Shown here one piece after another: positions 1 to 7,798 of a stretch of DNA of 64,000 nt. Origin of the DNA: Cupriavidus malaysiensis. GTDB taxonomy: Bacteria; Pseudomonadota; Gammaproteobacteria; Burkholderiales; Burkholderiaceae. Location of the stretch: the NCBI RefSeq assembly GCF_001854325.1, contig NZ_CP017755.1, positions 1,488,001 to 1,552,000 on the forward strand, in the 5' to 3' direction. The first letter of the stretch is position 1. Each line of letters opens with the position of its first letter. Under the pieces are notes generated by a model. The model made no database searches. It was given only the letters and a program-made list of their open reading frames with translations, and was not told the DNA's origin. The translations under genes were made by a program, and so were the position numbers.

Positions 1-1083
1 GCGCAGCCAGTTGGGCGCGTCATAGGGTTGGCGCGGGGCGATCTGGTCGATCTGGGTGATCGTGGCGGTGCTGCCGGACAGCGCGCGCGCGCCCAGCGCC
101 AGCCCCTGGGCGGCTTTCTTCAGCTCGGCGCTGTCGCGGCCCATCACCAGCAGCAGCTTGCCGTTCGCATCGCCCGGATTGGGCACGATGGCCACCGTCG
201 GGCCCGACACCGGCGGCAGTGCGACGCCGGCGGGGCGTTCGTCGGCGGTGGCGAAGACCACCGCGTTGCCGCTGGCGGGCACCTGGTTCAGCGCCGCCGG
301 GAAAGAAGCGCCGCGATAGCCGGCCAGGGCGCCGAACCACGAGGACACCGCACCGGCGGCTTCCAGCGTGGTGGTCGATGGCGCGCCGGCGAAGACGAAG
401 GGCAAGGTCAGCCGGCGCACGTCACGCCGGTCGAAGAAAGGCAGCGGCAGCAGCGCCAGGTCATTGGCCATGCCCAGCGAGGTGACCGTCAGTTCCAGCA
501 CGCTGGCATTGCTGACGGTGGCCCACAGGCTGCTGTGGAAGGGGTCCTCGCAGTCGGTGGTGTAGTGGCCGATCAACTGCAGGTTGAGCCGGTTGAACTC
601 GGTGATCAGCTGCGGCTCGATGGTGATCTCGCGCTCGATCGTCGTGCCCGCCTGTTCCTTGGGCACCGGCAGCGCCGCGGCGACTTCGCCGTTGACGATC
701 ACGTTGATATGCGACAGCGCGGGGATCAGCGCCGGGGAATAGGTGTAGCGCAGCTTGAGGCGGGCGCCGGTGACCACCTGGTCGGCGCGCACCGAGAAGG
801 GCACGCCGTTGACGCCGTCGACGCCGCGCAGCTGGAAGGGGTTGTCCGCGCCCAGCTGCTTCAGCGTGAAATTGACCTGTTGCGTGCCGGCGCGCGGCCC
901 CGCGGGCTGGGCCGTGCCATCGGCCGGGAGCGGCGATTGGCGCGAGGCGGCGGGCACGGTGGCGGCCTGGCGCTGGGCGCCGGCAGGGGCCGCGGCCAGC
1001 AGGGCCAGTGCCAGCAAGGCGCTCAGGCGGGCGGGCCGCGCGCGTCGTTGCGCGTGCGCGTCGGATGGGCGTCGAATCGTCAT
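1..1083 (-). CDS. bcsB: Cellulose synthase regulatory subunit BcsB (3' end outside window)
   Basis: BcsB is the periplasmic, inner-membrane-anchored partner of BcsA that guides the growing glucan chain out of the cell. The frame is open from the ATG at 1083 to the window edge, so only the N-terminal 361 residues are present. A signal peptide with a leucine/alanine-rich core (LSALLALALLAAAPAGA) is cleaved near residue 35. The family pattern follows: FTLKQLGADNPFQLRGVDG near residue 75, then a carbohydrate-binding-like stretch with INVIVNGE and the strongly conserved LIGHYTTDCEDPFHSSLW. It lies 67 bases after bcsA on the same strand and is surely co-transcribed. Identification is secure; the C-terminal membrane anchor cannot be seen. 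Confidence 0.95.
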   Translation of the reverse strand, partial: MTIRRPSDAHAQRRARPARLSALLALALLAAAPAGAQRQAATVPAASRQSPLPADGTAQPAGPRAGTQQVNFTLKQLGADNPFQLRGVDGVNGVPFSVRADQVVTGARLKLRYTYSPALIPALSHINVIVNGEVAAALPVPKEQAGTTIEREITIEPQLITEFNRLNLQLIGHYTTDCEDPFHSSLWATVSNASVLELTVTSLGMANDLALLPLPFFDRRDVRRLTLPFVFAGAPSTTTLEAAGAVSSWFGALAGYRGASFPAALNQVPASGNAVVFATADERPAGVALPPVSGPTVAIVPNPGDANGKLLLVMGRDSAELKKAAQGLALGARALSGSTATITQIDQIAPRQPYDAPNWLR

Positions 1084-1150
1084 CAAGGCTGTCTCTTCTT
1101 GTTCCTGAATTCCGTTGTTCTTGGGGGCCGGCCGCGGCGGGCCGGGGCCG

Positions 1151-3379
1151 TCAGCGCGCGCGCGCCTGCGGTGCGGGCCGGCGCAGCAAGCGGCGCATCT
1201 CCCGACCGAGGTGGAACATCACGTTCTGGAATCCCATCACGCCGATGCGCATGATCTGCCGTGCCGCCAGCCGCGGCGCGTCGGGGCGCTTGCGGCCCCA
1301 TGAGTCGATCCAGGCGTCGGCGCGGGCGAACGTGCACTGCACGAATTCCATCTCCTGGCGCGGCGTCATCTCGTCGAGCGCGAGGCCGGTATGGCTGCGC
1401 CCGTGGAACACCACCTTGCCGGTGAAGGCATGCTCGTCCTCCTGCAGGTAGAGCGACACGGTGACCGCGTCGCCCTTCTTCAGCTCGCAGCCGGGCGGCA
1501 GCTTGAGGCCGAGGCCGCCTTCGGCGAAGTCGCTGGTCTCGCAGACGATGGTATTGCCGTCGGCCAGGCGCAGCGCGGCCGGCAGGCGCATCGCCACGCG
1601 GTGCGATTCGCGGATCTGGCGCGTCTCGGTGGCCACCGCGATCGAAGCGCCCAGGATGATCAGGTTGTACACCGTCCAGATCAGGTTCAGCACCACCGTG
1701 GTGGTCTCGACCTCCTGCCAGACGAACAGGCGCATCACGCCCACCGCCAGCCCCAGCAGGTTCAGCAGCAGCATGATGAGGTAGGGGCGCGAGATTTCCC
1801 AGTCGAAGTAGGCTTCCTCGATCACGCCGCCCTTCGGTGTCACGTTGAACTTGCCCGCGGCGGGGTTGAGGAAGGCGACCAGGGTCGGGCGCATGATGTA
1901 CCAGGCCAGCACCGACTCGTAGACCTCGTTCCAGAAGGAATGGCGGAACTGGCCCTGCACGCGCGAGTTGGTCATATTGGCGTGCAGCAGGTGGGGCAGC
2001 GCGAAGATGGCGATGGTCAGCGCCGAGGCCTGGATCACGTGCGCGCCGAACAGCAGGTAGGCCAGCGGCGCGGTGAGGAAGACCAGGCGCGGCAGCCCGT
2101 AGAAGAAGTGCAGCATCGCGTTCAGGTAGCACAGGCGCTGCGGCAGCGACAGCCCGGGACCGAACAGCGGGTTGTCCAGCCGGCAGATCTGCGCCATGCC
2201 GCGCGCCCAGCGGATGCGCTGGCCCACATGGCCCGACAGGCTTTCGGTGGCCAGGCCGGCCGCCTGGGGAATGGCCAGGTAGGCGGTGCCATACCCCTTG
2301 CGGTGCAGCTTGAGCGCGGTGTGGGCATCCTCGGTCACCGTCTCCACGGCGATGCCGCCCACTTCGAGCAGCGGGGCGCGCCGGATGATGGCGCACGAGC
2401 CGCAGAAGAATGTGGCATCCCACAAGTCGTTGCCGTCCTGGACCAGGCCGTAGAACAGCTCACCCTCGTTGGGCACCTGCTGGAAGGTGCGCAGGTTCTT
2501 CTCGAACGGGTCCGGCGAGAAGAAATAGTGGGGCGTCTGCAGCATGGCGAGCTTGCGGTCCTTGAGGAACCAGCCGGTGCAGATCTGCAGGAAGGAGCGC
2601 GTCGGGATGTGGTCGCAGTCAAAGATGGCGACGAACTCGCCGTCGGTCTTCTTGAGCGCCTCATTGATATTGCCCGCCTTGGCGTGGCGGTTGTTGTCGC
2701 GGGTCAGGTGCGCGACGCCGACCTTCTCGCAGAAGGCGCGGAATTCCTCGCGGCGGCCGTCGTCCAGCACGAACACGCGGATCTTGTCGGCGGGCCAGTC
2801 GAGCGACATGGCGGCGAACACGGTCGGCTTCACCACCGAGAGCGGCTCGTTGTAGGTCGGGATGAAGACGTCCACCGTCGGCCAGGTCGAGGTGTCATCG
2901 GGCATCGGCACCGGTTTGCGCTTGAGCGGCCAGGCGGTCTGGAAATAGCCCAGCATCAGCACCGCGAAGGCATACAGCTCGGCCAGTACCAGGCCGGTGC
3001 CGAAGGCGACGTCGGTCCAGTTGGTGAAGCTCATCGTCTCGGTCAGGCGCCAGTACATGTAGCGGCTGGACGCCGACATGGACAGTACCACCAGGATCAG
3101 CGTAGCCAGCCGCCCGTGGATCCGGTTCAGCCACACCGCCATGGCGAAACAGGCGGCGGCGAAGCCGACCTGCTGCCAGAAGTCCAGCGGCACCGTCACC
3201 ACCAGCAGGAACAGGAACAGCGCGACCACAAGGGCAGCCACGCGTGCTCCCGGGTGGTTCCACAGCGGCAGGCCGACAAAGGTGTTGCCGAAGCCCCGCA
3301 CGCGCGAGGACAGGCGATCGAACCAGCCGGCGCGGGGTGCCGCGGTGGCGGCTGCGGGAGAGGAGGGCTGGCGCTTCAT
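1151..3379 (-). CDS. bcsA: Cellulose synthase catalytic subunit BcsA (UDP-forming)
   Basis: Inner-membrane family-2 glycosyltransferase that polymerises glucose from UDP-glucose into beta-1,4-glucan and exports it. The 742-residue protein has N-terminal membrane helices. The catalytic signatures appear in order: DVFIPTYNE, VLDDG, FDCDHIP (DxD), VTEDAHT (TED) and QRIRW (QxxRW), followed by further helices. A C-terminal PilZ domain starts near residue 589 with RESHR (RxxxR), so c-di-GMP should activate it. The second PilZ motif reads DFAEGG, with Ala in place of the usual Ser of DxSxxG. The ATG at 3379 overlaps the bcsQ stop as ATGA, which fixes the start and shows translational coupling. Length and motif set are normal for the family. 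Confidence 0.97.
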   Translation of the reverse strand: MKRQPSSPAAATAAPRAGWFDRLSSRVRGFGNTFVGLPLWNHPGARVAALVVALFLFLLVVTVPLDFWQQVGFAAACFAMAVWLNRIHGRLATLILVVLSMSASSRYMYWRLTETMSFTNWTDVAFGTGLVLAELYAFAVLMLGYFQTAWPLKRKPVPMPDDTSTWPTVDVFIPTYNEPLSVVKPTVFAAMSLDWPADKIRVFVLDDGRREEFRAFCEKVGVAHLTRDNNRHAKAGNINEALKKTDGEFVAIFDCDHIPTRSFLQICTGWFLKDRKLAMLQTPHYFFSPDPFEKNLRTFQQVPNEGELFYGLVQDGNDLWDATFFCGSCAIIRRAPLLEVGGIAVETVTEDAHTALKLHRKGYGTAYLAIPQAAGLATESLSGHVGQRIRWARGMAQICRLDNPLFGPGLSLPQRLCYLNAMLHFFYGLPRLVFLTAPLAYLLFGAHVIQASALTIAIFALPHLLHANMTNSRVQGQFRHSFWNEVYESVLAWYIMRPTLVAFLNPAAGKFNVTPKGGVIEEAYFDWEISRPYLIMLLLNLLGLAVGVMRLFVWQEVETTTVVLNLIWTVYNLIILGASIAVATETRQIRESHRVAMRLPAALRLADGNTIVCETSDFAEGGLGLKLPPGCELKKGDAVTVSLYLQEDEHAFTGKVVFHGRSHTGLALDEMTPRQEMEFVQCTFARADAWIDSWGRKRPDAPRLAARQIMRIGVMGFQNVMFHLGREMRRLLRRPAPQARAR

Positions 3380-4152
3380 GCTTCGACTCCGTGCAGGCCC
3401 AGCGCCTGGCGCAGCCAGCCGGCGCAGCGCAGCAGGTCCTGGGTGGCCTGGCTGTTGGGGTTGTATTCCAATACGCTGCGGTCGAAGGCCAGCGCTTCCG
3501 CCACGGCTTCGTCGCGATGGACCACGCCCAGCAGGCGGTCGCCGAACTGCTGGCGCAGCACCTGCAGCACATCCTTGCCCAGCTGGCGGCTGACATCGAC
3601 CTGGTTGACCACCACGGCATGGCCCAGATAGTCCGGCCGTCCCTCGCAGTAGGTCTGGATCAGGTCTTCCATCAGCGGCAGCGTGGCATACGAGGCCGCG
3701 TCGGCCAGCGTCACGACCACGCACACCTGCGCGCAGGACAGCGCCTGCCGCATATACGGGGAGGGGCCGGGCGGGGTATCGATGATGACCACGTCGTCGC
3801 GGCCCGGCAGTCCCAGCAGCTCCAGGTGCGAACGCAGCCAGGCGGGCTCGCCGGCAAGCCGCTGCTCGAAGCTCGAGCGGTCCGCTTCGTTGAGCGCGCC
3901 GAAGGGCAGCACCTGCACCGTCGAGCGGCCCCGGAACACGCTTTCGTGCCAGGGCTGGCCGGCCAGCGTGGCACGCGCATGGCCGTCGATCAGCTCGGGC
4001 GGCATGCCGAAATGCAGGCGCAGCGCGTTCTGCGGGTCGAGGTCGATGGCGAACACGCGTTGGCCCACCTGTGCCAGGGCCTGGGCGAGATTGGCGGAAA
4101 GGGTGGTCTTGCCGACGCCCCCCTTGGCCGACACTACAGCGACGACCTTCAT
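3376..4152 (-). CDS. bcsQ: Cellulose biosynthesis protein BcsQ (ParA/MinD-type ATPase)
   Basis: BcsQ (YhjQ) is a MinD/ParA-family ATPase that helps place or assemble the cellulose synthase complex at the pole in enterobacteria. This 258-residue protein opens with MKVVAVVSAKGGVGKTT, a deviant Walker A motif at residues 10-17. VFAIDLDPQN follows (Walker A' region), then VIIDTPPGPS (Walker B/switch) near residue 125 and VVNQVDVSRQLGKDV (nucleotide-base region). The start ATG at 4152 overlaps the bcsP stop (ATGA), and its own stop overlaps the bcsA start. The bcsP-bcsQ-bcsA part of the operon is therefore translationally coupled. Confidence 0.93.
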   Translation of the reverse strand: MKVVAVVSAKGGVGKTTLSANLAQALAQVGQRVFAIDLDPQNALRLHFGMPPELIDGHARATLAGQPWHESVFRGRSTVQVLPFGALNEADRSSFEQRLAGEPAWLRSHLELLGLPGRDDVVIIDTPPGPSPYMRQALSCAQVCVVVTLADAASYATLPLMEDLIQTYCEGRPDYLGHAVVVNQVDVSRQLGKDVLQVLRQQFGDRLLGVVHRDEAVAEALAFDRSVLEYNPNSQATQDLLRCAGWLRQALGLHGVEA

Positions 4153-4867
4153 GGGCGCTTCAACCGGTCGAGAAGGGAGCGGCGCAACTGTGCCCGCTCG
4201 GCGTCCGGATCCGCGCTGCGGCCTTCCAGGCGCGCGAACACCCGGGTGAGCTCGGTGCCGGACGCCTGGCTGGCGGCATTGGCCGATGCGGCGGCCACGG
4301 CGGAGGCGAACTGGGCCGGGGGCGCGACATAGGCCCGCGCCGGTGCCGGCGCGGGCGGCGGCGGCACGGTTGCGCCAGCCAGCCTTTGCTTGAGCGTCAG
4401 CCTGGCCGCTGCCGGGGTTGCCGAGGGGGCGGCGGGCTGTGTGGGCTGTGCGGCGCTGGACGCCGGCATGCCTTGCAGGCCCGGGTGGGCGACCGGTGCC
4501 GCGGGCGCTGCCGGGATTGCCGGCATGGGCTGCAGCAATGGCGCACCGGCCGGCGGCAGGCCGGCCGTGCGCACCGGCAGCGGCGGCCGCGTCGGGGCGA
4601 AGTGGGAGGGCGGCAGTGGTGCCTGGGGGGGGGTGCCGGAGGCAACTCCGGCTGCGCCGGCGCCGGCGGCTGCCGCAGCATGGCGCCCGCCAGCTCGCCG
4701 GGGGATACCGGCGGCACTTCGTCGGGCCGATCCGCCTGGACGGCAGACAGCAGCGGCCAGCGCGCGCGTGCTTGCTGCGCACCCTCGCTGCGGACGATTT
4801 CGCGGTAGGAGGTGGTGTCGCCACCGAACCGCTTGAACAATTTTGTCAGGTCGTCGGACTGGCTCAT
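4149..4867 (-). pseudogene. bcsP: bcsP (BcsR/BcsP-type cellulose biosynthesis protein), frameshifted at a poly-C tract
   Basis: The ATG at 4867 begins MSQSDDLTKLFKRFGGDT and continues SYREIVRSEG, the conserved N-terminal helix of BcsP/BcsR proteins. These regulate or stabilise the synthase together with BcsQ. After about 80 residues the frame enters a run of nine C on the coding strand (4625-4633). In that frame it continues as a Cys/Arg-rich nonsense tail stopping at 4397. The neighbouring frame carries a plausible continuation: a Pro/Ala-rich linker and the family-like end ELTRVFARLEG...RRSLLDRLKRP, stopping at 4149 exactly on the bcsQ start. One extra C (or two fewer) would restore a protein of about 238 residues. 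It may be a real mutation, a phase-variable switch or a sequencing error. Confidence 0.8.
4625..4633. repeat. Homopolymer G9 (C9 on the coding strand) inside bcsP
   Basis: Nine consecutive G on the plus strand mark the exact point where the two halves of bcsP change frame. Such tracts slip readily in replication and are also a common sequencing error site. Confidence 0.95.
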
Positions 4868-4944
4868 GGTCTTTGGCTGGTCGATAGATTCCGGTGCGGC
4901 GCGGCAAGCTCGTGCCGGGCGCCGCCGCCGGAGGCCCGGTCCAT

Positions 4945-5400
4945 TCAGCGCCCGAAACGGAAGGCGACTGTGCCAGTGGCGTCGATCTGCGTCACCTGCG
5001 TCAGGGCCAATGCGTCGGAGGAGCCGAGGACGCGGAACCAATGCTGGTAGGCGCCTTCGAGGAAGCCCGGTGACCACGCATCGGCCGACTCGCCAAGCGC
5101 CGTCCTGAGCGGGGCGCAATGGTGGTGGATGGTCAGCGTTTCGCCGTTGTCCTCGATCCGGGTCCAGCCCCAGTCGATGCGCAACCACACCTGCGTGAGG
5201 GCCTGCTCCAGGTCGGCGACGGTGTCGCAGCGGCCCAGGTCGAAGCGCTCGGCGAACCGCGCGCCGACCCGGCGCATCAGTTCGCGCAGGCTCGCGACAT
5301 CCAGCGTATCGGCCAGCTCGGATGCAAAAGCGCCAAGCACATCACGCCATTGCGAGGAGCAATGGCGTTCCGTCAGATATTGAAGCGTGGACAAAGTCAC
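4945..5400 (-). CDS. bcsD: Cellulose synthase subunit BcsD
   Basis: BcsD forms a periplasmic octameric ring that aligns glucan chains into ordered fibres in Komagataeibacter. It also occurs in bcs operons of Burkholderiales. This 151-residue protein matches the family in length and layout: N-terminal MTLSTLQYLTERHCSSQWRD, a helical LRELMRRVGARFAERF segment, and the WGWTRIEDNGETLTIHHHC beta region. The end is GAYQHWFRVLGSS...VAFRFGR. It is the first gene of the operon, 77 bases ahead of bcsP, so the operon promoter should lie in the AT-rich gap 5401-5735. Confidence 0.9.
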   Translation of the reverse strand: MTLSTLQYLTERHCSSQWRDVLGAFASELADTLDVASLRELMRRVGARFAERFDLGRCDTVADLEQALTQVWLRIDWGWTRIEDNGETLTIHHHCAPLRTALGESADAWSPGFLEGAYQHWFRVLGSSDALALTQVTQIDATGTVAFRFGR

Positions 5401-5735
5401 CCCGTAATTTCCTATTTTGATCTGCAGATCGCTGTTATTGATTTCCTGTTACATTTTCATGCCTTTTACGGTACCGAAGCAATTGCTTTGACTGCACTTT
5501 ATTCCGATGGGTAACATTGTCCCTTTCTCACAACAACCCCCCGAAATGGTGAGGAAAACCGCCGGATTGCTCTGATAGGATCGCGCCCCTTCGGCGCTTG
5601 TCCGGTCCCTTGTCGGGCGGGCCTCCGATACTCCCAGGCAGGGTGTGCGGATTATCTCCGAAGCCGGGCCAGAGGGCGATAAGATGCATCCAGAAGCGAT
5701 GTTAGACTGGCTCGTCGCTGTCTTGCCCCGATCCC
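5401..5735. other. Divergent intergenic region between bcsD and nsrR
   Basis: This 335-bp gap has no credible gene and its left part is markedly AT-richer than its surroundings, as expected for the bcs operon promoter. It contains a perfect 12-bp palindrome GATCTGCAGATC (5419-5430), 19 bases upstream of the bcsD start. An NsrR-like site lies near the nsrR side (5681-5703). Promoter hexamers could not be assigned with confidence. Confidence 0.6.
5681..5703 (+). promoter_or_regulatory. Candidate NsrR-binding site
   Basis: The 23 bases beginning AAGATGCAT carry one exact half of the published NsrR consensus (AAGATGCATTT, an inverted repeat). The second half is degenerate; by hand I count about 16 of 23 positions matching. 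It sits 33 bases upstream of the nsrR ATG, which suits autoregulation. Whether it also affects the divergent bcs promoter is inference. Confidence 0.5.
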
Positions 5736-6227
5736 ATGAGACTCACGGACTACACTGACTACAGCCTGCGCACGCTGATCTTCGTGGCGGTCCACCCGGA
5801 CGGGCTGGTGACCATCCAGCAGGTCGCGGACGCCTTTTCCATTCCGAAGAACCACCTGATCAAGATCGTCCAGCGACTCGGGCAGGCCGGTTTCCTGCAC
5901 ACCGTGCGCGGGCGCGCGGGGGGCATCCGGCTCGGGCGGCCCGCCGCGCAGATCCGGATCGGGGATGTGATCCGTGCCACGGAGCCGGATTTCGGCCTGG
6001 TCGAGTGCTTCCAGTCCGGCGAGAGCGCCTGCGTGATCACCCAGGTCTGCGGTTTGCGCGGCGTGCTGGCCGATGCCTTGCTGGCCTATTTCGATGTGCT
6101 GGACCGCTATACCCTGCAAGACCTGGTCGCCCGTCCGGCGCCATTGGTGCGCTTGCTGTCCGGGGCGGGCGTGTCCGTGCCCCTGCCTGCCAGGCCGGCG
6201 CGGCGCATGCCTGGCGGCGAGCCCTGA
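5736..6227 (+). CDS. nsrR: NsrR-type nitric-oxide-sensing transcriptional repressor (Rrf2 family)
   Basis: NsrR is an Fe-S cluster repressor that leaves DNA when nitric oxide nitrosylates its cluster, derepressing NO detoxification genes. The 163-residue protein begins MRLTDYTDYSLRTLIFVAV, very like characterised NsrR. The winged helix contains IPKNHLIKIVQRL and the wing G.LHTVRGRAGGI. Three cluster cysteines lie in ECFQSGESACVITQVCGL (C-X7-C-X5-C). The end, LDRYTLQDLVARPAPLVRLL, also matches NsrR rather than IscR. No NO reductase or flavohaemoglobin gene lies nearby; the divergent neighbour is the cellulose operon. Confidence 0.88.
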   Translation: MRLTDYTDYSLRTLIFVAVHPDGLVTIQQVADAFSIPKNHLIKIVQRLGQAGFLHTVRGRAGGIRLGRPAAQIRIGDVIRATEPDFGLVECFQSGESACVITQVCGLRGVLADALLAYFDVLDRYTLQDLVARPAPLVRLLSGAGVSVPLPARPARRMPGGEP

Positions 6228-6254
6228 ACGGGGCGGCAGGTCAATCCATTCTGT

Positions 6255-7139
6255 CTAGTGCAGCCAGCCGCTGGCGAAAGCCGCGGCGGGAAGCGGCTGC
6301 GAGAACAGGAAACCCTGTACCTGGCGGCATCCCAGCTTGCGCAGTATCTCCAGTTGCGCAGGCGTTTCCACGCCCTCGGCGACCACCTGCATGTCCAATG
6401 CGCGGGCCAGCGCGACCACCGCGGCGACGATGGCGCAGGTCTTGGGCTCCTGAGCGTCGAGCGGTGTCACGAAACTGCGGTCCAGCTTGAGCTCGTGTGC
6501 CGCCAGCGCATGCAGGCGCGCCAGGCTGGAGTGGCCGGTGCCGAAATCATCCAGCGCCACCCGCAGCCCGGCGGTGCGCAGCCGGGCCAGCACATCGGCG
6601 ATGTACTGCGGATCGTGCATCGCGGTCGACTCGGTGAATTCCAGCAGCAGGCGATGCGGGCCGATACCGTGGCGCCGCAGGCAATGCCCGATCTGCGGCA
6701 GCAGGTCCGCATTGCGCAACTCGCGCAGGGAAACGTTGACGGCGACCTCGGGCGTGGGAAGGCCCTCGGCATCCCAGGCCGCCAGTTGCCGGCAGACCTC
6801 GTCGACCATCCAGTGCCCGATCGACTCGATGTGGCCGCTGCGCTCGGCCAGGGGGATGAATGTATCGGGCAGCAGCAGTCCGAAGCGGGGGTGCTGCCAG
6901 CGCGCCAGTGCTTCCGCGCCGACCAGTTGTCCGGTTGCGGTGTCCAGCTTGGGCTGGAAGAAGGCGCGCAGCTCGCCGCGCCGCGCGGCGTGTGGCAGGT
7001 CGCGCAGCAAGGCCTGGCTTCCGGCCGCAAGCGCCGTGGTGGCGGGGCGGGTGTTGCTGCGGGGACGGGGGTCCGGGCTCGGCGTGCCGATCGTGTTCAC
7101 AGGGTTCCGGCCTTGGCGGGGCATGGTATCCAGCGCCAC
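6255..7139 (-). CDS. EAL-domain c-di-GMP phosphodiesterase
   Basis: The 294-residue protein is almost entirely an EAL domain, which hydrolyses c-di-GMP to pGpG, preceded by about 45 unconserved residues with no sensor domain or membrane helix. The catalytic signature is complete: GAEALARW (EAL), NVSLREL, LEFTES (metal-binding Glu), ALDDFGTG (DDFGTG loop), [10 protein letters not shown] and VAEGVET. It ends with the typical [12 protein letters not shown]. The enzyme should therefore be active and cytoplasmic. Its position near a PilZ-containing BcsA makes control of cellulose synthesis plausible but unproven. The ATG at 7139 is used; a later in-frame start is possible because the N-terminus is not conserved. 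Confidence 0.92.
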   Translation of the reverse strand: MALDTMPRQGRNPVNTIGTPSPDPRPRSNTRPATTALAAGSQALLRDLPHAARRGELRAFFQPKLDTATGQLVGAEALARWQHPRFGLLLPDTFIPLAERSGHIESIGHWMVDEVCRQLAAWDAEGLPTPEVAVNVSLRELRNADLLPQIGHCLRRHGIGPHRLLLEFTESTAMHDPQYIADVLARLRTAGLRVALDDFGTGHSSLARLHALAAHELKLDRSFVTPLDAQEPKTCAIVAAVVALARALDMQVVAEGVETPAQLEILRKLGCRQVQGFLFSQPLPAAAFASGWLH

Positions 7140-7798
7140 AGAGTTTCTCCAGTGACGAATAAGGCAATGTCCATGCCAAGCCTGCCGCCCGCGGTCGCTG
7201 GCCGCGCGCCGGTGGCGGGCCTTTGCCTGCTGCCAGGCGGGTTGCCGTCGCGTGCGCCGCCGCGCATCGGTATCGCGGCGCCGGGGCCGCGCCGCTCCAC
7301 GGCGGCGGCTCGCTTGCGGCAGTTCCTCGATCCGTTGCGAAAACGTTACGTGTTACGTCGCACGTAACGTAACACTCCTCCTTCAGCGGCCCTCCCGGCG
7401 CGCGCCACGGCGGACCTCCACGTGATTTCCCGATAGGCCGGAAACCCAGTCCCCACAAGGCTTTGCGGGTGGCAAGCCGGTTTTTGCGCCGTCCCGCGCG
7501 GCGACGCAGGCGCCGATGGCACAGCGATTGCACACCATGCCGGTACCGAGCAGGCACAAAGAGTACGCGTTCCAACGCGTCGACCAATGCAACGGGAGTG
7601 AAACGTCGTCAAGACGGATGGCGGCCGGACGGATGCAATCAAGTCCGCCGGGAACGCCGGGCACGGGCGCCTGCGCCCGTGTCCTTGTGGGGGGCGGCTG
7701 CCGCAGGCCACGTGCCGGGCGCCGCCGCCTGGTTTTGGGAAGGAGGCCGGAGCCGGCGCAAGCGGCTGCGGCAGCAATCTACGGGGAGAAACAACGTC
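7140..7798. other. 659-bp intergenic region
   Basis: I see no convincing gene; the open frames here are overlapping GC-rich shadows. The one clear structure is the repeated GTTACGT element at 7345-7375. The right end supplies the ribosome-binding site (GGGGAG) for the gene at 7799. Confidence 0.55.
7345..7375. promoter_or_regulatory. Repeated inverted GTTACGT element, possible operator
   Basis: The sequence holds GTTACGTGTTACGT, then CGC, then ACGTAACGTAACAC. That is four GTTACGT-type half-sites, two on each strand, around a 3-bp centre with a perfect 7-bp inverted repeat. Such a dense dyad in a 659-bp non-coding gap resembles an operator for a dimeric regulator. No regulator is assigned. 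Confidence 0.45.

Noticed and set aside
1391-3631. A 746-codon plus-strand open frame across bcsA
   Set aside because: The opposite strand encodes BcsA with every catalytic motif; the plus-strand product is His/Arg/Gln-rich shadow sequence.
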